Source of the DNA: Rhynchospora pubera
Lineage: Eukaryota; Streptophyta; Magnoliopsida; Poales; Cyperaceae
Direction: 5' to 3'
NCBI GenBank assembly: GCA_028095005.1
Contig: CM051460.1
Location: 23,297,501 to 23,361,500, forward strand
Length of the DNA stretch: 64,000 nucleotides
Shown: positions 14,097-25,421 of the stretch, piece after piece
Layout of the letters: each line of letters begins with the position of its first letter
Position numbering within the stretch: the first letter of the stretch is position 1
Position numbers and translations under genes: made by a program
The notes under the pieces: model-generated
Told to the model about the DNA's origin: nothing
The model's database searches: none
The model's input: the letters and a program-made list of their open reading frames with translations, nothing else

Positions 14097-17000
14097 ATGT
14101 TTATGAGCTTAATTATTCAAAACGATTGGATTATACATTGTAATTATTCACATATTGTGCAGATTTTACAGATTCTGAGTATATTTGAGCATTTGAAGCG
14201 ATTTTGCAATCATTTTAAGTCATTTGATCATGATAGACAGAGTTTACAATATTGGTTTATACATTGTAATTATTCACATAATGTGCAGATTTCATAAATT
14301 CTAAGTACATTTGAGCATTTTAAACGATTTTGCGTTCATTTTAAGTCAATTGATAACAATAATCTATATTTAATCTCTTTATATAGTTTACAATATGTTT
14401 ATGAACTCACTTATTCTAAACAATTGGATTATACATTCTAATTATTCTCATAATAGACAGAGTTTACAATTTTTTAGTATATTTGAGCATTTCAAACGAT
14501 TTTGTATTCATTTTAAGTTATTTGACCATAGTAATCTATATTTATGATCTTTATATTGTTTAGAATATGTTTATAAACTAAGTTATTCACAACGATTGGA
14601 TTATACATTGTAATCACGCACATATTGTGCAGGTTTTAAAGATTCTGAGTATATTGCAGTATTTCAAGCGATTTTGCATTCATTTTAAGTTATTTGATTA
14701 AAATAATCTCTATTTAAGCTCTTTATATAGTCCATAATATGTTTATGAGATTAATTATTCAAAACAATTGAATTATACATTGTAATTATTCACAAAATGT
14801 GCATATTTTACAGATTCTAAGTTTCTATGATGATTTCAATTGATTTTCATTCATTTTAAGTCATCCGATCACAATAATTTATATTTAAGCTCTTCATATA
14901 GTCTAGAATATGTTTATGATATCTCATATTCAAAACGATTGGATTATATATTGTAATTATTCACATAATGTGCAGATTTTACCGATTCTTAGTATATTTA
15001 AGCATTTCAACCAATTTTGCATTCATTTTAAATCATTTTATCACAATCATCTATATTTAAGATCTTTATATTATCAAGAATATGTTTATGAACTCACTTA
15101 TTCTAAACAATTGCATTATACTTTGTAATTACGCACATAATATGTAGATTTAAAAAATTCTGAGTATATTTGAGCATTTCAAGCGATTTTGCATTTATTT
15201 AAGTCATTTGATCACAATAATCTATAATTATGCTCTTTATAAAGTCTAGAATATGTTTATGAGTTCAATTATTCAAAATGATTGGTTTGTACATTGTAAT
15301 TATTCACATAATTTGCAGCTTTTACAGATTTTGAGTATATTTGAGAATTTCAAGCGATTTTGCATTCATTTTAAGTCATTTGATCACAATAATGTATATT
15401 TAAGCTTTTTATATTGTCTAGAATATGTTTATGATATCACTTCTTCAAAACGATTGGATTATGTATTGTAATTATGCAAATAATTTTCAGATTTTAATGA
15501 TTCTGAGTATATTTGAGCATTTTAAGCGATTTTGCAGTAATTTTAAGTCCTTTGATCACATTAATATGTATTTAAGCATTTTATATTGTGTAGAATATGT
15601 TTATGAGCTCAATTATTGAAAACGATTGGATTATACATTTTAATTATTCACATATTGTGCAGATTTTACAAATTCAGAGTATATTTGAACATTTGAAGAG
15701 ATTTTACATTCATTTTAAGTAATTTGGTTACAATAATCTGTATTTATACTCTTTATTTAGTGTAGAATATGTTTATGAGGTCAATAATTTCTAAGATATT
15801 GGTTTATACATTTTAAGCGATTTTGCATTCATTTTAAGTCATCTGATCACAATAATCTTTATTTAAGCTCTTTATTTAGTTTAGAATATGTTTATAAAGT
15901 CACTTATTCCAAAAAATTGGATTATACATTATAATTATTCACATAATATACGGATTTTACAATTTCTTAGTATATTTGAGTATTACAAACGATTTTGTAT
16001 TTATTTTAAGTCATTTGACCACAGTAATCTATATTTATGATCTTTATATAGTTTAGAGTATGTTTCTGAAATTTAAGGTATTAAAAACAACTGGATTATA
16101 CATTTTAGTTGCACACATAATGTACAGATTTTAATGATTCTGAGTATATTGGAGCATTTCAAGCGATTTGCATTCATTTTAAGTTATTTAATCACAATAA
16201 TCTATATCTACGCTCTTTATATTGTCTAAAATATGTTTATGAGCTCAATTATTCAAAAAAATTGGATTATACATTGTAATTATTCACAATTGTGAAGATT
16301 TTTATAGATTTTGAGTATATTCGAGCATTTGAAGCGATTTTGCATTCATTTTTAGTCATTTGATCACAATAATCTATATTTATGCTCTTTATATAATTTA
16401 AAATATATTTATGAACTCACTTATTCCAAACGATTGGATTATATAATATTGTTATTCACATAATATACGGATTTTACAATATCTGAGTATATTTGAGCAT
16501 TTCAAAAGATTTTGTATTCGCATTTAAGTCATTTGACAACAGTAATCTATATTTATGATCTTTATAGTTTAGAATATGTTTCTGAACTAAGTTACTCAAA
16601 ACGATTGGATTATAAATTGTAATTACGCTCATCATGTGCAGATTTAAAATATTTTGAGTATATTGGAACATTTCAAGCGATTTGTATTTATTTTAAGTTA
16701 TTTGATCTCAATAATCTAAATTCAAGCTCTTTATATAGTCTAAAATATGTTTATGAGCTCAATTATTCAAATCGATTGGATAATACATTGTAATTATTCA
16801 CATAATGTGCATATTATACAGATTCTAAGTTTATTTGAGCATTTCAATTGATTTTGCATTCATTTTAAGTTATGTGATGACAACATTTTATCTTTATGCT
16901 ATTTATATAGTTTAGAATATGTTTATGAGCTCACATATTCAATACGATTGGATTATACATTTTAATTATTCACATAATATGCAGATTTTACAGATTCTGA

Positions 17001-20000
17001 GAATATTTGAACATTTCAAACGATTTTTCATTAATTTTAAGTCATCTGATCACAATAATTTATATTTAAGCTCTTTATATAGTCTCGAATATGTTTATGA
17101 ACTCACTTATTTAAAAAAATTGGATTATACATTGTAATTATGCACATAATGTACAGATTTTACAGATTCTTAGTATATTTGAGCATTTCAAGTGATTTTG
17201 CATTAATTTTAAGTCATTTGATCACAATAATGTATTTAAGATCTATATATTATCTAGAATATGTTTATAATCTCAATTTTTCAAAACTATAGGATTATAC
17301 TTTGTAATTATTCACATAATTCGTTGATTTTAATGATTTTGAGTAAATTTGAGTATTTTAAGCGAGTTTGCATTCAATTTAAGTCATTTGATCACAATAA
17401 GCCATATTTATACTTTTTATATAGTTTAGAATATTCTTATGAACTTATTTATTCAAAACGATTGGATTATACATTATAATTATTCACATAATATGCATAT
17501 TTTACAGATTCCAAGTATATTTTTAGCGATTTTGCAATAATTTTAAGTCATTTGAGCACAATAATCAATATTTAACCTCTTTATTTTGTCTAGAATGTTT
17601 ATAATATAATTTATTGAAAAAAATTGGATTATACGATGAAATTATGCACATTTCAATTGATTTTGCATTCATTTTAAGTTATGTGATGACAAGAATCTAC
17701 ATTTAAACTCTTTATATAGTCTAGAATATGTTTATGAGCTCACATATTCAAAACGATTGGATTATACATTGTAATTATTCACATAATGTGCATGTTTTAC
17801 AGATTCTGAGTATATTTAAGCTCTTTACATAGTCTAGAATTTGTTTATGAACACACTAATTTGAAATGATTGAATTATTCATTGTGATTTACACATATAA
17901 TATGCATATTTTATAGATTCTTTGTATATTTGGGTATTCCAAGCAATTTTGCATTTATTTCAATTCATTTGATCACAATAATCCGTATTTATGCTATATA
18001 TATAGTCTAGAATATGTTTATGAACTCACGTATTCACAACGATTGGATTATACATTGTAATTACGCCAAAAATGTCCAGATTTTAAAGATTTTGGGTATA
18101 TTTAAGCATTACAAGCTATTTTGCATTCATTTTAAGTGTTTTGATCATGTTAATCTATATTTAAGCTCTTTATATAGTCTAGAATGTGTTTATGAGCTAA
18201 ATTATTCAGAATAATTCGATTATACATTGTAATTATTCACATAGTTTACATATTTTACAAATTCTGAGTGTATTTGAGCATTTGAAGCGATTTTGCATTC
18301 ATTTTAAATCATTTGATCACAATCATCTATATTTATGATTTTTATATAGTCAAGAATATATTTATAAACTCACTTATTCAAAACGATTGCATTATACATT
18401 ATAATTACGAATATATTGTGCAAATTTTAAAGATTCGAAGTATATTTGAGCATTTCAAGCGATTTTGAATTCATTTTTAAGTCATTTGATCACAATAATC
18501 TATATATATGCTATTTTTATAGTCTAGAATATGTTTATGTGGTCAATTAATAAAAAAGATTGGTTTATACATTCTAATTATACACATAATATACAGATTT
18601 TGCAGATTCTGAGTATATTTGAGCATTTCAAGCGATTTTGCATTCATTTTAAATTATTTGATCACAATAATGTATATTTAATCTCTTTATATAGTCTAGA
18701 ATATGTTTATGAGCTCACTTATTCAAAACGATTGGATTATACATTATAATTATTCACATAATTTGCGTATTTTACAGATTCTGAGTATAACTGAGCATTT
18801 CAAGCCATTTTGTATTCATCTTAAGTGTTTTGATCACATTAATCTATATTTAATCTTTTTATATAGTCTAGAATATGTTTGTGATATCACTTATTTAAAA
18901 CAATTGGATTATACATTGTAATTATGCACATAATGTGCAGATTTTAAAGATTCTGAGTATATTTGAGCATTTCAAGCAATTTTTGCATTCAATTTAAGAA
19001 ATTTGTTGACAATAATTTATACTTAAGCTCTTTACATAGTCTAGAATATATTTATGAACTTACTTATTCAAAACGATCAGATTATATATTGTAATTACAC
19101 ACATAATTTGCAGATTTTACAGATTCTGAGTATATTTGAGCATTTCGAGCGATTTTGCATTAATTTTAAGTTATTTGATGACAATAATCTATATTTAAGC
19201 TCTTTATATAGTTTAGAATATGTTCATGAACTCACTTATTCAAAACAATTGGATTATACGTTGTAATTACGAACCTAATGTGTAGATTTTAAAGATTCTG
19301 AGTATATCTGAGCATTTCAAGAGATTTTGCATTCATTTTAAGTCACTTGATCACAATAATCTATAATTAAGCTCTTTATATAGTCTAGAATAGGTTTAGG
19401 AGATCAATTATTCAAAACTATTGGATTATATATTGTCATTATTGACATGATATGCAGATTTTACAGATTCTGAGTATATTTGAGCTTTTCAAATGATTTT
19501 GTAGATTTTAAGTCATTTGATCATAATAATCTATATTTATGCTCTTTATGTAGTTTAAAATATGTTTATAAACTCACTTATTCAAAATGATTGAATTATA
19601 CATTGTAATTATTCACATAATTTGCAGATTTAATAGATTCTTAGTATATTTGAGCATTTCAAGCGATTTTGCATTAATTTTAAGTCATTTGATCACAATA
19701 ATCTATATTTAAGCTCTTTATGTGGTTTAGAATATATTTATGAACTCACTTATTTAAAAAGATTGGTTTATACATTGTAATTACGCACATAATGTGCAGA
19801 TTTTATAAATTCTGAGTATATTTGAGTATTTCAATCGATTTTGTATTTATTTTAAGTCATTTTATCATAATAATCTATATTTAATCTCTTTATATAGTCT
19901 AGAATATGTTTATGAGCTTAATTATTCAAAACGATTGGATTATACATTGTAATTATTCACATAATGTGCAGATTTTACAGATTATGAGTATATTTGAGCA

Positions 20001-20372
20001 TTTCAAGCGATTTTGTATTCATTTTAAGTCATTTGATCACAGTAATCTATATTAAGCTCTTGATATAGTTTAGAATATGTTTATGGACTCACTTATTCAG
20101 AACGATTGGATTATACATTGTAATTATTTACATAATGTGTAGATTTTATAGATTCTGAGTATATTTGAGCATTTCAAGTGATTTACATTCATTTTAAGTA
20201 ATTTGATCACAATAATCTATATTTATGTTGTTTATATAGTCTAAAATATGTTTATGATCTTACTTAAAACATGATGATATTGATATTTTAGTTAGATATT
20301 CACATTATTATTAGCATATATAAAAAATAATATAATAGAAACCAAACTTTAAATTATGTAAAAAAACATTGT

Positions 20373-20401
20373 ATCGAGCGAAGCTCGATGTCCAACTCTA
20401 G
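20373..20401 (+). mobile_element. Helitron-type 3' terminus
   Basis: A perfect 7 bp stem (ATCGAGC at 20373-20379, GCTCGAT at 20383-20389) with a GAA loop is followed by 8 nt and then CTAG at 20398-20401, next to a T at 20402. A subterminal hairpin, a short spacer, a CTRR end and insertion before T are the hallmarks of a Helitron 3' end. The satellite array stops only about 100 bp upstream. No Rep/helicase gene is visible, so any element would be non-autonomous. The 5' end, expected to start with TC after an A, was not located with confidence. Confidence 0.6.
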
Positions 20402-20539
20402 TATTAATTACTTTTTGTTAACATATTGAGAATAGAATATGTACGATTATTTTTAGCTAAACTAAATAAAACACTGAAATTAGATGTCTGGTTAATGACC
20501 TTTTAGTAATCGTGTGAAAAGATTATGCCTACTTATCAT

Positions 20540-20740
20540 TTTTTTGTTATCTTTAGTTAAAAATGGGTTTTAAATATCCATTAATATATCTAGATAAGAG
20601 TAAATAAAAATAACCAAAAGTTACTCTCCATAGCTTATTTGTGGATCATTTAATTTTCAATGAACTAGCCAATCTCATTAGAACAATCCAATACTTTTAC
20701 CACAATAGTGTGGCTTACTGGTGACTGGTGTAATGCTTTA
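20540..20740. repeat. Dispersed duplication, copy A (right part)
   Basis: This matches about 43840-44014 in the same orientation, with shared AACTAGCCAATCTCATTAGA and GTTACTCT blocks. In copy B this piece lies only about 100 bp from the left part. Here the two parts are separated by roughly 19.5 kb that includes the satellite array. Confidence 0.8.
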
Positions 20741-21560
20741 ATAATATTTTATTCGATTCGTATTGTGTGATTTTTGTAGGTTTTTATGTCAGGTTGACCA
20801 TGAAAATAAATTATCGTTTATTTTCAATAATCACAAACAGTATCTAGCAACATTGTAATTTCCAATTAACATAAATAAATACTATACAATTATAGGGTGT
20901 GTCTGGAAAAATGTTGAATAAACCTTATTCCGAATAAGACTTATTCGGGATGAAACCAAACACTATAGTATTTCAATCTTGCATAAGAAATATAGAATTT
21001 TCCATTATTTGATTCTTATGTCACATGATATCATTATGTAATCCAAGATAGTATCATGTCATTCTTGTAGATTACACATTTTTTAATTTAGAAATGATTT
21101 ATATAATTGCTAGCAAACAATCAAACTTCATTAAGGGGCCCAATAAATATCATCACTCATTAAGTCTACTAATTAGGTACCTACGATTTTCTGATTTAGC
21201 GATTAATCCTTTAAAGTCCTTTATGTGGTTTAGCGATAAGTGTGATAAATTCTTGAAAGATCATCACTCATTATCTCTGACGAAGACTTGCTGGATTAGA
21301 CTTAGTGGGATTAGGGTCCTTTTACTTTTTTATTTCTCGTTGCTGGAGGTCAGAACTGTTATGTTTGTTTTCTACATTCTTTTACTTTGTTTGTTTGCCT
21401 GTAAGAGTCACATTGGTAGTGACTCAATACTTGGTTTTTTGATATAGTAAATCTGGATCCCCTTCTTGGGGTTCTTAGTTTAAAAAAAAAAAAAAAAAAA
21501 AGCAAAGACAAAAAATTGGTTGTGGGGAGCTCAATTGGCTATAGAAGAGAAAATATACTT
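20741..21560. other. Intergenic, no gene recognised
   Basis: AT-rich. A short perfect hairpin (CCGAATAA, GAC loop, TTATTCGG) lies at about 20919-20937, flanked by GGGTGTGTCTGG and CCAAACACTATA, which may be the decayed ends of a small MITE. An open frame at 21094-21447 shows no family resemblance. A 20-base poly-A tract starts near 21482. Confidence 0.4.
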
Positions 21561-21624
21561 TGGGAATGATGCTACATGCATCAACCCCTAGTTACAAAAA
21601 TAATACTTCAAACATTATTACAAC

Positions 21625-21963
21625 TAGGGCCGTCAAACGTGAAAACGGAACACGAAAATGGCATATTTCGTTTCCGTTCCGTTCCGGTTGACGGAATAGA
21701 AAGTTATTCCGTTTCTGTTCCGTTTCCGTTCAGTTTCGTCAAACGGAACAGATTTTCGTTCCGTTTAACGTTCCGTCCTCCATTTCCTATTGATTTCAGC
21801 CTATTTCCGTCCATTTTCGTGTTCCGTTTACGTTCCGTTCGTTTTTTTCATTTCCGTTTCCGTTCCGTTTTCAAAAACGGAATTGATTTTTTGTTTCATT
21901 TAACGTCCCGTTCAGACGGAACGGAACGGAACACTGGAGCGGAACGGAATATTGACAGGTCTA
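21625..21963. mobile_element. Non-autonomous hAT element (339 bp)
   Basis: The element is bracketed by a perfect 8 bp target duplication ATTACAAC (21617-21624 and 21964-21971), the size typical of hAT elements. Its ends are imperfect inverted repeats: TAGGGCCGTCAAACG on the left and TTGACAGGTCTA on the right. The interior contains many copies of CCGTTCCGTTT, or its complement GGAACGGAAC on the right side, and is much richer in G+C than its surroundings. It has no coding capacity for a transposase. It interrupts a LINE remnant whose reading frame resumes after the right target duplication. Confidence 0.85.
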
Positions 21964-21971
21964 ATTACAAC

Positions 21972-23040
21972 TAAATTTACAGCGAAGCTAGGGGTTGGAA
22001 GGCGAGCATGTTGTCTCAAGACGGTAGATTGGTACTTCTCAAGTCTGTTCTTATGTCTCTTCTTGTCTACTGGTTCTTTGTAAGTCTTTTTCCAAAGAAT
22101 TTTATTAATAAATTTACCAGAATTATGAGAATTTTTTTTTTGGCAAAATCTAACGAACACAAACGTTGTATTTTGGTTGGTTGGAAAATATTAGAGCTAG
22201 AGGTGAATCTTGGTTTACTAGTTGGGATGCCTTTTAAAATCTTTTTTTTTTTTTTGAAGTTGCCTTTTTAAATCTCACTAGGAAGAGAAATTGCAGTATT
22301 GCTAATGCTTTTGATTCTCAGATGAACTAGTGAAAAGTGCATGTTCTCATAAGCATGTTGCCCAATACAGCTTTGTCTGAAATCATGAATGTGCAAGAAC
22401 CAAGGTTAGATGTTGATAGGAATGATATTCTTCTATGTAATTTCTCAAATTCTGAAAACTACACGGTTAGGAAGGGGTATAAGTGGTTAGTTAATACTAC
22501 CCAACATGGTCATACTACTCACCCTTCTTTTCAATTGGAGTAAATTGTGGAAACTAAAATATTTCAGTTCAAAAGTCAAATTTTTTATCAGGAAGGTGTG
22601 TTGGGGAGGGATTCCAGTAGCACAGACTATGAATAAATGAAATAGTACTATTTCACCGGTTTGTGTAAGGTGTAGTTTGTATTCAGAAGATCTAGTACAT
22701 TTGTTCTTTGATTGTACAAATTCACAATCCTCCAAAGTACGTAGTTGAGTTGGGTCATGGTTTCCACAGTACAAATCATTACAAATTGGTTTAACACAAA
22801 GCAAGTCAATGTTCTCACTTACATGCTAATAAATATTCTTTATATTACATTTGGCTGGGAAAGAACAATCAACAATGTCATCTTTACTGACCAAAAAAGA
22901 TGACCTAGTTAAAGTTTGTTTTCTAGCAAAATTGCAAAAAGCATGACTGAAATATTCGACCGATATGATCCAATCCAAAAGGAACCACCTGTCCACCTTA
23001 CCTGGCTGGTTCTAACCTACCACAACCGTAAGTGTACAAT
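21972..23040 (+). pseudogene. LINE (L1-type) ORF2 3' remnant
   Basis: Conceptual translation gives pieces of the C-terminal part of a plant non-LTR retrotransposon polyprotein. First comes a post-polymerase stretch (SQDGRLVLLKSVLMSLLVYW, then FINKFTRIMR at about 22050-22140). A zf-RVT-like region follows (YTVRKGYKWL at about 22460, then WKLKI and a CVRC-like cysteine cluster near 22660-22700). Last is a region ending around TINNVIFTDQKR (about 22870-22900). Stops and frameshifts are frequent, so it is dead. The part upstream of the hAT element (about 21590-21624) probably belongs to the same remnant. Confidence 0.7.
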
Positions 23041-23576
23041 TAAATTCAAAGAAGAGCAATTGTCGATACAATTATAATTACCAAAAATTCTTCATATGTT
23101 TTTTGAAATTCCTAAACTAAATAATCCATTAAAATTTGCTTACCAGAAGTATGTATACATTTTTTCTCTATTCTTTTTTTTTTTTGGATTAATTGTACTT
23201 GCACTAGAAGTCTAGCATAGTTATATTTTCACAAGTAATATTGGTTCAAAATATCAAGTGTGTTATTGCTTTCCATTATTTGCACAATAAACAGAGTAAT
23301 AGGTTAATAGGCTAATAGCATATCTCAGGAGCAAAACATAGTGGATGTTGCCTTTGCGTACAGGCTAAAACAATAGTAAAACACTGACCCGATCCTGAAT
23401 ATTGATGTGTTTCGTTTAGTTCACTTCGTCCTACTCCTACCATAAAATTGAACTTTAGGATGTTTTATATATATCATTTATAGGTAGTTCGACTATTGAA
23501 TTCAAAACATTTTTTTAACATAATCGAATTGATTTGTATCAATTTAGTCCGTAAACATTTCAGGAAAACAAACAAA
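23041..23576. other. Intergenic, no gene recognised
   Basis: AT-rich sequence between the LINE remnant and the next TIR element. I see no open frame, splice pattern or repeat worth naming. Confidence 0.5.
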
Positions 23577-24561
23577 GGGAAAATTAGCCATATACCCCTC
23601 TAATCATAGGCAATTGGAAATATCCCCCTCTAATCTTTAAAATTGGAAATATCCCCCTCTAAACATCAATGCTTTAGATATTTGTCCTTTTCATTAATTT
23701 CAGCAATTTTATAATCCTGAGAGATCATTTTAATGAATTTCGGACATAAATGCCCTTGGACCATGACGATTCATCTTCTCGATATTTGCTACTCTGTAAA
23801 AAGGGAAAGAAATATCCAATATAATTGTACATAAATTGAGCTAGTACCACTTTCTGCATTTATTCTTGATTTATTTGGGCATTTTCCAAATCAAGAGGGA
23901 CAGGGTGTATTATTGTTCAAACTATTAACTTATTCGCTTGAAATAAATTCTGGCTTCTCCACTTAGATTCATCCATTCTTCCTCTTTGCGTGAAATAAAG
24001 CTGATACTGCCTAAGGGCTGTTACAACCTCAAAAATAATAATAATAATAATAATAATAAAGCTGATACCAGTAGCATATTTTCCATTCTTCCTCCTTACA
24101 TGAACAACGAAACGAAATTTTGCATTTGGTTCTATTTTTCATTTGCTTCCCACTTTCTAGGTTGGTTCAGCAATTTATCCTCGCAAGAACAAAAAATAAC
24201 ATTGGGTGGTTTGACGATTCTCCATTGTTTTTTGCAAAGATCAATACAGAAGCAAGAATGTGCTATTTGATTGAATAACTTTCAGGCATGGGGTCAAAAG
24301 GAATTCCTTTTAGAGCTTGACATCCTATATTTATTTCTGATATCAAAGGTGAATACAACTAAGATTAATTGTCAGGGGCTGAGGGCAATTTTGTCCAAAC
24401 ATTTAAAAAAATATTTTTCAGCATTAGAAATTTACTGGAATTAAGAGAATGGACATATATCTATAAAAATGATGTTTAGAGGGGGATATTTCCAAATATA
24501 AAGATTAGAGGGGGATATTTCCAATTGACTATGATTAGAGGGGTATATGGCTAATTTTCCC
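23577..24561. mobile_element. Long-TIR non-autonomous DNA element (985 bp)
   Basis: The left end GGGAAAATTAGCCATATACC is the reverse complement of the right end, and the inverted match continues for about 85 bp at high identity and about 150 bp in weaker form. Each arm holds two copies of GGAAATATCCCCCTCTAA. The interior (about 23760-24360) includes an (AAT)n tract at 24032-24058 and no transposase. No clear target duplication is visible in the A-rich flanks, so the superfamily (Mutator-like or another foldback type) is uncertain. Confidence 0.75.
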
Positions 24562-24646
24562 AAAAAACAATTATCGTCTAAATTCTTGAAAAAAATAAAT
24601 AAATAAGTCAAGCGAATATTTAATCGTTTACAGAAGGGTTAATTAG

Positions 24647-25421
24647 GTTTATGCCACTGCGAAAAGTTGAAATTAGTAAAATGCCTTTACTAAATAACAA
24701 ATTAGTTTTATGTCACTGTGAAGAAGTACAAATTAGTTTTTTGCCGCAGAAAATTGATTTGTTGATTTTATCCTTTTAAATATGCCACTAAAAAAATTTT
24801 AAATAAAAAATACCATCACTAAATGACAAATTAGTTTTATGCCACTACAAAAAAATAGAAATTAGAAAAATACCATCAGTAAATGACAAATTAATTTTCT
24901 GCCACTATTATACTTTGAAATTGGAAATATTATCAAATTGCACTATACTTTATGACATTCGTCTTTTGTTAATTTGCATTTCCTTTTAATTTTTCAAATT
25001 ATAACCTTTTTTGGTACAGATTGAATATACTCGCGTACAATGTATGTGCTTTTAATTTTTAAACTTGCACGTGCATGAAATGAAATAAGGCTTGTTAAAA
25101 AAAATGATGGAACGTCTAATTATAATAGGCTGTAGCTTATATGTGAAAAAAAAATCACAAAATCCAAACACCTAAATTTACTAAGTATCATTATGCATTC
25201 GGCAATATAAGAAATATAAACAAATACATTCGGCAAGGGCAATTTGGGAATTTTGAAAAATATTGAGAGCATTCATGATGGTATTTTTAGAATTAAATCT
25301 TTTTTTAGAATGAGATAATGACATATTTCTAATTTACATAATTTGATGATGGCATAAATCTAATTTGTAATCTAATAATGGCATATCCCTAATTAGCTAA
25401 TTTTCACATTGGCATAAAACC
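24647..25421. mobile_element. TIR element with internal subrepeats (~775 bp)
   Basis: The left end GGTTTATGCCACTGCGAAAA matches the reverse complement of the right end (GGTTTTATGCCAATGTGAAA). The left half contains three or four degenerate copies of an AAATTAGTTTTATGCCACT unit, and the right half has inverted partners (TGGCATAAATCTAATTTG). No open frame. The target duplication is unclear. Foldback or Mutator-like MITE is the best guess. Confidence 0.6.

Larger units (their letters stand above)
6270..20270 (+). repeat. Tandem satellite array, ~172 bp monomer, ~81 copies
   Basis: The whole interval is a head-to-tail array. A typical monomer runs from TAGAATATGTTTATGAGCTC through GATTGGATTATACATTGTAA, CAGATTCTGAGTATATTTGA, GCATTCATTTTAAGTCATTT and GATCACAATAATCTATATTT back to TATAGTCTAGAATATG. 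The unit is 172 bp, for example between ATGTTTATG at 15253 and 15425, or 18531 and 18703. Monomers are AT-rich (roughly three quarters A+T) and diverge moderately, with scattered short indels and partial units (near 8650, 14230, 15800, 17530 and 17640). Variant monomers carrying TTCAGATTTGAAAGATTCTG recur. Since 172 is not a multiple of three, the many ~65-72 residue frames are by-products of the repeat. I see no CENP-B-like box. The array lies in gene-containing DNA, so it need not be centromeric. Confidence 0.95.

Noticed and set aside
6270..20270. Some twenty open frames of 60-110 codons with similar peptides (MFMSSIIQNDWIIHCNYSH type)
   Set aside because: They are phase by-products of the 172 bp satellite. 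The unit is not a multiple of three, so the frame changes every monomer, and there is no promoter or splice context.
6270..20270. Centromere as explanation of the array
   Set aside because: A monomer of ~172 bp suits a plant centromere, but the array is short, ends near a Helitron terminus, and lies within 20 kb of an ordinary gene.
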